Shown: piece after piece, positions 55,410-64,000 of the stretch
Layout: every line of letters begins with the position of its first letter
Position numbering within the stretch: position 1 is the stretch's first letter
Assembly (NCBI GenBank): GCA_027922465.2
Contig: BQMF02000113.1
Location: 868,001-932,000 of the forward strand
Length of the DNA: 64,000 nt
Source: Turritopsis dohrnii
Lineage: Eukaryota > Cnidaria > Hydrozoa > Anthoathecata > Oceaniidae
Direction: 5' to 3'
Position numbers and translations under genes: made by a program
The notes under the pieces: generated by a model
Databases searched by the model: none
What the model saw: only the letters and a program-made list of their open reading frames with translations
What the model was told of the DNA's origin: nothing

Positions 55410-56437
55410 CAGGCTTTGTAATATGAAAAAAGGAGGCGTGTGACGTCTCACATGCCTAATCAAGAATTAAGGTGTTTTAGGCGTGCTAATTATCACTCCC
55501 CTGAAGCTATTCAGGCGTGTGATGGTGTGCGATCCAAGACATCGTTATTATCCTTATGTTCTAATGGAAACAGAATTTTTGATCCCTAGTCAACGTGTAT
55601 TTAAAGTTTCTGTGAGGAGTTACGAAAAATTTACGAAAGAAATCTCCAGCTAATAGATGGTTTTGTTCAAAACGTAACAAATGTTTCATTTCATTTTCAA
55701 AATTAAAATGCAATCCAATCATTATGAGTCACGGGATCACGCTAGCGCTCGATATAACCTTAATCGCACATAGATGCTCTAAAAACATGCTCAACTTATT
55801 ATAAAAGTTTTCGAGGTCAATGGACAACGAAAGATAACTGCCGTATATATTAAGTGATTATTCACTAATTTGCGGTTGCTAGGGAGAACGACCACCGTTG
55901 CTAAGGTAATTTTGAAATTTCCTTTGTTATACGAATTCATTTGTTCACCTAACGAAAGACTATGAAAACATAAGTGGTACCAGCAGGACTCGTTTTCGTG
56001 TTATTCAATGAAATTAAAAAGCATCTTAGTTTGTGAGAAGTAGGTGTTTTTAAATATTCAAGCAATACTCCTCACAGGATGAAATGTTTATTATTCTTAT
56101 GACGAAATATCTTTATTTTTAATAGTAGACACCATGGTTTAAAAAACGTCTACACATTTTTTCATACACACTTGGGGTGTTTCTTCACAGAAACTTTCTG
56201 TATTAGAAAAAACCCCGGAAATCATAATGAACGAAAAGAAATAATAAATTAAATAAAAAAAATTGACATATAAATATAACGCCTTGAATATAAATTATAT
56301 GTAGAGATAATCGAGGCGTGCGGAATGCAGTACGTCTCAAGCAATTCAAGGCGTACTTTTTATTGCACCTCTGAAGATTTTAAGACGTGTGTGGAGGCGC
56401 GTCCCGTGCGATCACACGCCTCATATTACAAAGCCTG
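55410..56437. mobile_element. TIR DNA transposon, non-autonomous (1028 bp)
   Basis: Perfect 16-bp terminal inverted repeats, CAGGCTTTGTAATATG (55410-55425) and its complement (56422-56437), are flanked by the direct repeat GATATG (55404-55409 and 56438-56443). Subterminal regions on both sides carry repeated AGGCGTGTG-like motifs in both orientations. There is no coding capacity. A CAG start suggests a hAT-like element; a 6-bp duplication is not the standard 8, although hAT branches with shorter duplications have been described. Confidence 0.88.
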
Positions 56438-56720
56438 GATATGCTAATGATAACATAATATGTGCATCTGGAAGTTCTCTGGAAAACCTAGCCACCAAAT
56501 TAAACTGTGACACTATCATTAAGTTAAAATGGTTTAAGTTAAACTCGATGGCAGCAAATCCAGATAAATTCCAATTTGTGTTTTTAGGTGTTATTGACAA
56601 TACATCTATTAGTGGATCAAACTCTGTGTAATTACTTGGCACTGTCACAGACCATCTTTCCTTCTCTAAACACATTAGGACAATTCGTGGGCTACAGCCA
56701 TCCATGATTTCTCCAGATTT
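56438..56720 (+). pseudogene. Non-LTR reverse transcriptase fragment
   Basis: GYANDNIICASGSSLENLAT (56436-56495) is the RT catalytic region with YADD changed to YAND. KLKWFKLNSMAANPDKFQFV and, after a frame change, FSKHIRTI follow. This is the usual order after the YADD box in LINE-type RT. It abuts the TIR element, which seems to have inserted at or near the catalytic box. Confidence 0.75.
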
Positions 56721-57170
56721 CCAGACATATCTTTATTTGGAGACAAACCAATACACCATACAAGGTATCTGATTTATATATTGGAAAGTATAAATCACAG
56801 CAACTTATTAAAACAGGTGATGTCTCCACCATCACAGTCATTAATGAAGACATATTGATAAGAGATATTGATGAAAATCATAACGTTGAACCTGTGATAA
56901 AAGATATGACTTGCAAGTTTGATGCCAACCATTTTATGTCCAAAATGCTCATCACCTGTTGAAAATTTTAGAAACAATATTTTTATTTCATTACACACCT
57001 GGAAATATCTTTTTGCAAAGATTTAATCATTATTTTTCTTCCAGGTTACAAATATAAACTTCAAAAGAAAGCTACACAAATTCATATTGCCAAGCAATTC
57101 GTTACTGAAAGTTAGGTGAAAGTTTTAGATCCGTTTTTATGTTATAACTCAACCAGGTTCATATAACAAC
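56721..57170. other. Unassigned, with a short coding-like piece
   Basis: Plus-strand text at about 56780-56950 reads LYIGKYKSQQLIKTGDVSTI, then VINEDILIRDIDENHNVEP and MTCKFDANHFMS. It looks protein-like but I do not recognise it. The last five bases, AACAA, are the target duplication of the hAT element. Confidence 0.35.
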
Positions 57171-57402
57171 AGGGTGGCCACTGGTTCTGGAATTCCTTGA
57201 ATTGTTCTGGAAATTTTTTGGTACTGGAAATGTTCTTGAAAAACGCCCCTTTTTCAGATTGGTTCTGGAATTGTTCTTGAATCTAGTATTTTCTCGAAAA
57301 ATATTTCTGTTCCCCCTTTTTATTAAGATTTGTGGAAAGATGATGTCTTAGTTTATTCAATTATTTACCCTAGATACCTTTCTTACCAGGGTTATATTAT
57401 TA

Positions 57403-59924
57403 CTAGTATCCCGGGTAAAAACTTTTTACCGAACTTAGCTTCGAAAACATTAGGTCAAATCCACCATTCCCATGTACGTACCGTGACGAAAAAATAAATT
57501 ATAGAATCGCAACTCAAAAACATCCCAGGAGGCGTCGCTCGCCACCCATGTTCAGTGTGCGTTGTGTCGCAGAATTTAACTCTTGCAAAAGTTTCTTTTC
57601 AGGCATTAATTTTTTAATTCATTTCTTACATTCAGAAAATTTAAAACAGAAACAAATAGCAACATGGCTCAGAATATATATTCATACGCAGAAGAGAAGT
57701 AACTTTAATGTAAAAATATGCAATATATAACACAGAACCGTTTACTAAGACATACAAAACCAAACATTGAATAACATTACAAAAATGATACCTTCCAACT
57801 TTTTCTTTTGTTCAAAAGTTACTTCTGGACTGCAACCATTAATGAATTTTTGAAATGATATAGTTAGTTCTTCCCAAAACCATCAACATCATGATTAAAA
57901 CCATGAGTTTCATTTCTTTATGGTTTTTTTATTATTGCCTAAAAGAATAATGTTTCAATTGTAATACCGAAAAAAAAAAAAAGAAATAAAAAAAAAAAGG
58001 AAATTCAAGTACGTATTTATCCTAAAAACAATAACTAAGAAGAAAAATTTACACAAAAGATAAAAAGTCACATATAAAATCATAAATTCAAAGTTATATA
58101 CCTAGGCATAGTACGTAAACGATTACCATAACACAAAATATGCATAAACGCGATAAAATATAAACTTAAGAAAAATACAGCCAACAACACTTATTTTGTA
58201 AGATAGTTTCATTGCACAGTCATTAAGTAAGTAAATCTTAAGTAACCCTCTCGACATTATAACCCATCATGTGCTTCATTTCTATTTTAACAGATCAAAA
58301 CATTAAAAAAACATATACAAAAAACCTAATCATGCTATGACGAAATCTAAAGAAAAACAAAACAAAGTAAAAGAAACTTTGAAAATGTATTAACCTTAAA
58401 AATAATAATTAAAAACACAAACGTAATGACAGAATTAGTATAGCTGAAAAATTTTTAACATATGAAAACATCCGTGGAGCCATTTTTTATTTCCAGTTCA
58501 AAGCTCCTCCTCTGCGCTGGAAAATTCAAAGCACAACAGTAAACATCCCTCTTATCCTTTATTTATCCACTAATACTAACTGTGTTTTAACTAAATAGAT
58601 ACTATTTTAACTTTACCTTTCAATACCAATTCACATCATCATGATAGTAAACAACAATATTGATCATGTTCTGTAGCCATTATCAAACACTTCTAAACTC
58701 TTTTACTTTCTATATTTCATACCTGTAAACAAATTAATAACACTCGATTAACTTTCCAGCATACTTTCCTATTGTAAACATACACTTTCTATTTGTTTTC
58801 TACTGCAATTTCACTACCATTTTTATACAGTGAAAGACATAAAAATGCTTTCTTCGTAACTTCATAACTGTGGAGCCATTTTGAAATAAATAAAATAAGG
58901 AACAGTTTGTTACCAAAACAAATCAGTAACTGCTCGTGTAGGACCTGCATCTTTATGATCTGATCGTTTTAACTCTGTTTTTATTCTCTTTTAATGCTGT
59001 ATTTATTAAATCCGTTTGACTCATGTACTTACGTATATTACTTTATAATCTTTTCCAAACAATTTTCCACCGAAAAAAAGTAAAACCATTTTCACCAATG
59101 TAAATAAACATCATCCTTTCTTCAACTTCATCTACACTACTTCTGTACTGCTGCACTCCCATAACTATTTGATAACTATAAAAAAAAATTCGTAAAATCA
59201 GCACGACTTTCTTCCACTCGTTCTTCGTTTGGTTTTCATCTGAAAAAACCTATATATATAAAAAAAAACAAACATCTGTTCAAAAACTCACCTACGCATG
59301 TGTGCTACCTGCTAACTAATCACTTACACACATGCTGCTGCCTGTTCTTTTATTAATCGTTCGATCTTTCTGCAGCTTATCTTTTAAAAACTTCACTGCA
59401 CTTCTTCTGTATATCTAAATATGATTTTTCATTGTAAACAAATAACTAACTCACTTGCTACCCGTGTTGTTTTATTAATAAGAGTAAAAGTTTAGCAATA
59501 AACACGATGATAAAACGTTTTATAATAATAACAATACCTTCGTGCATACAAACCTGTGTTTCTTCATCAGTTCTTTCGTCGATTTGCTGCCTAAAACAAT
59601 CAAATTTAAATCAAAATATTCGTATACAAAAAGAAACACGTCTTCTTCGCGAAGTTTCTTGCTCACGAAATGATCGTTGACAAATTTCGAACGATTAACA
59701 TTGCATTGCTCGCACTTCTCCAAAGACGTTTTTCGGCTGATTTCCACTGCGCAAGCCAAAAATAACAAAACGGAGGAGCATATACTAATCGCGAAAAATC
59801 AAAAAAATCACTCTCGCTTTGGCGTGGTTTTACGACGAAAAGGGAAAAAATAAGAAGGATTTGACCGTGAAAAAAAAACAAATATGTCACTCTCTAAAAT
59901 AAAAACCGGATGCACAATCGCGAA
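57403..59924 (-). mobile_element. Non-autonomous Helitron derivative D
   Basis: Read on the minus strand it starts near 59924 (TTCGCGATTGTGCATCC) and ends with the hairpin GGTAAAAAGTTTTTACC, then CGGGATA and CTAG (57406-57403), followed by T. It is the longest derivative (2522 bp) and shares its two end regions with copy C (for example GCATTGCTCGCAC and GGCTGATTTCCACTGCGCAA near the 5' end). No gene is supported; frames on the minus strand at 59520-59890 are repeat sequence. It lies inside the hAT element. Confidence 0.82.
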
Positions 59925-60072
59925 TTAGTATAATAAGATATTATCTGTGTTTTATAACACTGTTTCAGACATGGTTTGGATGTTAAACTCATTGTTTTAT
60001 ACTAATGCTTGCCGACTGTTAATAGATTTTCTGCTTCTCTTTAGATATAGAATAGATAGATTTAGATATAGA

Positions 60073-62413
60073 ATGTCTAGTAGAAATAGAACGCATGGGA
60101 AAGTTGTTTTTAATGAGTCTTGGCTAAATGATGACAGATTTAAATTATGGATTAAAAAAGGTCAGGACTGTAGTAAAGCTGTATGCTGTTTATGCAATAA
60201 TGCTGTAATTGATATAACGAAAATGGGAGTTAGTGCACTTAATTCACATGCTAAAGGGACCAAACACCAAGAAAGAGTGAGAAATTATAATCCAACTGCT
60301 CCATTGTTTTTTCAAAGAAGTCTTCCACCTGCCTCCAGTGACAAGGCACAACCTACTGGCAGAATCGATGCAATGATGAATTCTGTTGCTGTTTCCCATG
60401 CAGAGATACGTTGGGTGATGAAAGTACCTCTCATTTTTCCTATCGCTCTTGTCTGCATATGAATAGCCTACTAACCTCCATGTTCCCAGACAGTCAGATA
60501 GCAAAATCCTTTCAGCTGTCAAAAACGAAATGCGCTTATTATACTTTATATGGTTTAGCACCATATTACAAAGAAGTGCTGCTACAAAATGTCAAAGCCT
60601 CGCCAGCTCATTCTATTCTTTTTGATGAAAGCTTGAATCATGATCTCCAAGATGAACAATTAGATGTTCAGATCCGTTTTTGGGATCATGAAACCATCCA
60701 AGTTCAAACACGTTATTTAGATTCACGATTTTTTAAACGACCTAATGCAGATAACATCGTTGCTGAATTGCTCAATTCTGCAGCTGGTCTACCCGAGAAA
60801 AAGATGTTGGTCCTTTCTATGGATGGCCCAAATACAAACTGGTGTGTTTCGGAAAAAATAAAGACCCACAGAGACAAGTATGAGTTGCCGCAAATCTTGG
60901 ATATTGGGTCTTGTGGGCTTCACGTTGTCCACGGGGCCTTCAGGACTGGCGTAAAGGCCACTGGATGGGAGTTGGATAAAATACTGAAGGCCATGTGGAA
61001 ACTCTTTAATGACTCCCCAGCTAGACGAGATCTATATATGAACTTAAACAGATCAGATAACTTCCCCTTAATGTTTTGCCAAACAAGATGGGTTGAAGAT
61101 GAACCTGTTGCCTCTCGAGCTATTGATTTTGGCAGTCTGTTGTTAATGTTGTAAATCATTACCAGTCATTGTCAAAGTCCAAACGTCCAAAGAATAATAA
61201 ATCTTATGACTTATTAGCCAAGCATGCCACTGATAATTTGATGGTTGTGAAGTTTCAGTTTTTCCAAGACATAGCTTCGGTACTATCGTCATACCTTACC
61301 AAATTCCAGACGGATGCTCCTACCATGCCTTTTTTGCCCAGTATATTAGAAGGAAATATACGTCAGCTTTTGAAAATGTTTTTATGTGCAGATGTTGTTA
61401 ATGAGGCTAACACACCATACAAATTAATTAAGCTTGATCTTGAAAAGAAAGAAAATATCTTGCCGTATGACTCTGTTAAGCTCCCTACAGCAACTAAGGC
61501 ACTTTTGGCATCATCCAAAGCAAGTCCAACACAAAAATTAAAGTTCAAAGAGTGTTGCTCAGTCTTACTTAAGAACACTGTTTTGAAGTTGCAAGAACGA
61601 TCTCCACTTAAGTATGTTTGTGTTCGTTCACTAAGCTGCTTAGTTCCACAGAATATGGTTAATAACAAAGCTGATGCTGTTTCCAAGTTTACCAAAGTCG
61701 TTGATAAGTTATATGAAAATAAGCATTTAGCAGCAAAAGAAGCAGATAATGCCAAGTTGCAATATGATGAATTCATAGGTGATGTTATTGTTAGATATCA
61801 GGAGGAGTTTCTTGACTTTGATATGTCCAAGGATCGGTTGGACCATTTCTTCAGGAAGTTTTTGAATGGTTCGGACAAGTATAAAGATCTATGGAAAGTC
61901 ATGCAAGTTGTTTTCATAATACCCAATGGTCAAGCACAAATAGAGACAGGTTTTAGTGTCAATAGAGAGATGGTGGTTGAAAATTTGGAGGCTGCTTCAC
62001 TATGCGCACTACGCTTAGTCTATGATGCGATCAAAGCTACTAAGAAGGAAGTGCATGAAATTGAAATTAGCAACAAAATGCTGGTGTCGTGTCATTCGGC
62101 TTGCTCAAGGTACAAGCGCGCTTTGGAGGATAAGCAGAAGGCCAGGAATGATTGTGAAAAAGATAGAAAACGTCAAATGATTTCTGAGGAGATGGACAAT
62201 GTTAAAAGGAGGCGGATGGAAGTTCAATCTTGCATAAAAATGATAAATGAGGACATTGAAAACTGCTGCAAAGAAGGCGAGGTAAAACACGACATATCAT
62301 ATTTTTTGAAGGCTAATGCTCTGAGAAATACAATAAAGGAAAAGGAAGACTTGGTTAGATCACTGGATGATGCTATTGTGCAATTAGAAAAGGATAAAAA
62401 GAAAATTGTCTAA
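60073..62413 (+). pseudogene. hAT-like transposase with U1/BED-type finger, two frameshifts
   Basis: From ATG 60073 (MSSRNRTHGKVVF) the protein opens with WLNDDRFKLW and a C-x2-C...H-x5-H finger (CCLCNN ... HAKGTKH, about residues 42-66). A frame change near 60420-60435 leads to FPDSQIAKSFQLSKTKCAYY and the nuclease-like core SILFDESLNHDLQDEQLDVQ and VLSMDGPNTNW, then CGLHVVHGAFRTG and CQTRWVEDEPVASRA. A second shift near 61130-61170 leads to the C-terminal part, with IPNGQAQIETGFSVNREM (hAT-like dimerisation region, about 61918-61970) and a long lysine/glutamate-rich coiled coil to TAA... stop at 62413. With the TIRs, the layout supports a hAT-related transposase. It is no longer intact. Confidence 0.75.
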
Positions 62414-63118
62414 ACATTTGTCTAAGTAGAGATAAATCTCAACAATTTTGTTATGGTTATTTATTTTGGACATGAAACAGTAGCTTTCATTATTATACAA
62501 AGTTTTGTTACACAGATCGTTACAAGTGTTATACTTGTGGTTTGCAGATTAATACCATAGTTAATGTTATTATTGTGTTGATATATAGCTGATAGGAAAT
62601 AAATTGTTACACATGTCTTTAGTTTGTACACATAGGCCAGGTAGACATTTTTTGCGATGAGAAAAGCTGCTTGAGCTATTTGTACAAATAGTTTATTATA
62701 TTGCATCCATAAGTACATCCGTCATTTCTGGAAACTGCTAGAAAATAATATCCTTTTACTGAAATGATTTAGAAATATATACTTCTTTCTTTCAGAAGAA
62801 GAACTGATTCAGAAATTGTACTAACCTTGGATAATACACCCAGTTACTAGAATTCTTGCGCTTACACTCCTTAACTATCATATGTATGTTTGGGTGGTTG
62901 CTTTAGGGCATTCTAATGTTACTTGTAATGGTGACATTTTCCCTAGCCCTTTTAGCGATCAAAAATATGGTAGCATATTTTCATGGCACTTATGTGCTAT
63001 ATGTGGGACAAATAAAACGATTTGTGGTAAGCATGATTTAAACTGTGAGTGGTTCTTGAAAACCACTATAATGTTCTGGAAATGTTCTGGAATTGTTCTG
63101 GAATTTTTATTAAAAATT
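62414..63118. other. 3' untranslated part of the hAT-like transposon
   Basis: No gene. AATAAA-like signals occur (for example GGAAATAAATTG at about 62595). The end (63050-63115) holds at least four GTTCTGGAA / GTTCTTGAA repeats that mirror the left subterminal region. Confidence 0.6.
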
Positions 63119-63132
63119 CAGTGGCCACCCTG

Positions 63133-64000
63133 AACAAGTATGTGTCAACAATTCCTGTTTTGACATACAAGAAATTTCAAGGCTCATTTTCTATGTTTTA
63201 TTCACATTCATATGGACAACACCAAGAGCACAAAGGACCTTTTGTTCTTCAGAATCATTCCATGATTTTCAACCCTATTCAAACAAAATCTCCACATTCA
63301 TGCCGTTTAACAATAAAAACAAAATTCTTTTGTAGGATTTGGGGTATTTGTAAAAGAAACATGTGAGAAGGGTTATTTTCTCTTAGAGTATATTGTCAAC
63401 GTCTATTATGGAATGTTGAAAGGTGAACATATGTCAAAGCTTGAAACTGGAATGCGTCATAAAGTCCATCAGGAAAATGGCAGTTTCAGATATCACAGTT
63501 TGAAAGATGTGGTTGATTTTGATGACCAGTCGTGGAATCTACCAAGTGATTAAGCAGCATATGCAAACAAACAGATGGCTGCGCATACTTCCAACCAAGC
63601 AATTTCAGAGGGTGTTCTTTGTGAGGGGTAAGGGGAATAATCATGTCACACTCCCTGAAATAGAGGATGTAGCATAAGGGCCTCTGATACAATTAATAGG
63701 AAACATGATTTTCATTCAATTTTCTAGTAGAATGAGTGGAGTGACAACAAAAAACAGCCAAAAAGTGAATGTGCAAACTTTCACAAACAAAGGTGCAACA
63801 CGAAAAAGACATTTGCCTGAGGACAAAACCTCCAAGCCTCCAACAAAAAAGTCCAGAGTGACTGAAGAAAATTTTCTCTGGTTGATTTTGATGACCAGTC
63901 GTGGAATCTACCGAGTGATTTAGCAGCATATGCAAACAAACAGATGGCTGTGCATACTTCCAACCAAGCAATTTCTGTTAGTGTTCTCGTCTGGACAAGC
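63133..64000 (+). pseudogene. Unidentified coding fragment with an internal duplication
   Basis: The segment DFDDQSWNLPSD.AAYANKQMA is encoded at 63513-63590 with a stop (TAA) and again at 63883-63960 with Leu at that place. The DNA of the two copies (about 63511-63610 and 63880-63980) is nearly identical. Between them lie KVNVQTFTNKGATRKRHLPE and a lysine-rich piece. I recall similar LP-DLA-YAN-QM text in uncharacterised cnidarian repeat proteins, but have no function. The second copy runs off the window edge. Confidence 0.45.

Larger units (their letters stand above)
57171..63132 (+). mobile_element. hAT-like transposon with nested Helitron derivative
   Basis: CAGGGTGGCCACTG at 57171-57184 and its complement at 63119-63132 form 14-bp terminal inverted repeats, flanked by AACAA on both sides (57166-57170 and 63133-63137). 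The start CAGGG is typical of hAT elements. Both subterminal regions are packed with GTTCTGGAA and close variants. It carries a transposase gene at 60073-62413. Without the 2.5-kb Helitron insert it would be about 3.4 kb. The 5-bp duplication is shorter than the hAT standard of 8. Confidence 0.85.

Overview
This window is eukaryotic, AT-rich and almost entirely made of transposable elements in different states of decay. I find no convincing single-copy host gene with an intact reading frame. The mix (Helitrons with GT-AG introns, BEL/Pao and Ty3/Gypsy elements, Penelope-like elements with GIY-YIG domains, hAT and THAP/DDE transposases, a P2X7-ballast-like pseudogene, a CXC/tesmin-like family) points to an invertebrate animal. 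A cnidarian, perhaps a hydrozoan, would fit, but that is inference from family composition and not proof.

Layout. 1-4.6 kb: a decayed Helitron Rep/helicase copy split by a minus-strand Ty3/Gypsy element (1084-4286) that lost part of pol and most of one LTR. 5.1-6.4 kb: C-terminal part of a CXC-domain family pseudogene. 7.0-8.3 kb: a two-exon P2X7-ballast-like pseudogene and an antisense THAP exon. 9.1-10.8 kb: two head-to-tail non-autonomous Helitrons, then a 5'-truncated Penelope-like element with a hammerhead-like 3' motif. 12.6-14.8 kb: the C-terminal end of a non-LTR-type polyprotein and another Helitron derivative. 15-18 kb: poorly recognisable remains. 19.2-21.6 kb: hAT transposase pseudogene. 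22-29 kb: degenerate fragments, including a THAP + DDE transposase. 29.4 kb: a tRNA-derived SINE candidate. 30.5-31 kb: RT fragments.

33.8-41.3 kb: a full-length Helitron with both termini (5' TC, 3' hairpin then CTAG, in an A/T target). Its Rep/helicase frame holds six nonsense codons but no frameshift. Behind the helicase sits what I consider the most unusual object here: an eight-exon gene (39285-40556) whose internal exons are 21-48 nt long, all multiples of three, with every intron in phase 1. 42.6-50.2 kb: an intact BEL/Pao retrotransposon (2062-aa ORF, 664-bp LTRs differing at two sites). 50.2-52.3 kb: a non-LTR ORF1 fragment, and an OTU-protease-like pseudogene whose stop codon lies in a MITE-like repeat. 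52.7-55.3 kb: a Helitron derivative split by a second Penelope-like element with a 13-bp target duplication. 55.4-56.4 kb: a TIR element with 6-bp duplication. 57.2-63.1 kb: a hAT-like transposon with 14-bp TIRs, 5-bp duplication and a Helitron derivative nested inside. 63.1-64 kb: an imperfect tandem duplication of a coding fragment.

The elements form a readable insertion history: Gypsy into Helitron, Penelope into Helitron, Helitron into hAT. The full Helitron shares its termini with five shorter derivatives in the window, so it, or an undecayed relative, is the probable source of the proteins that moved them.
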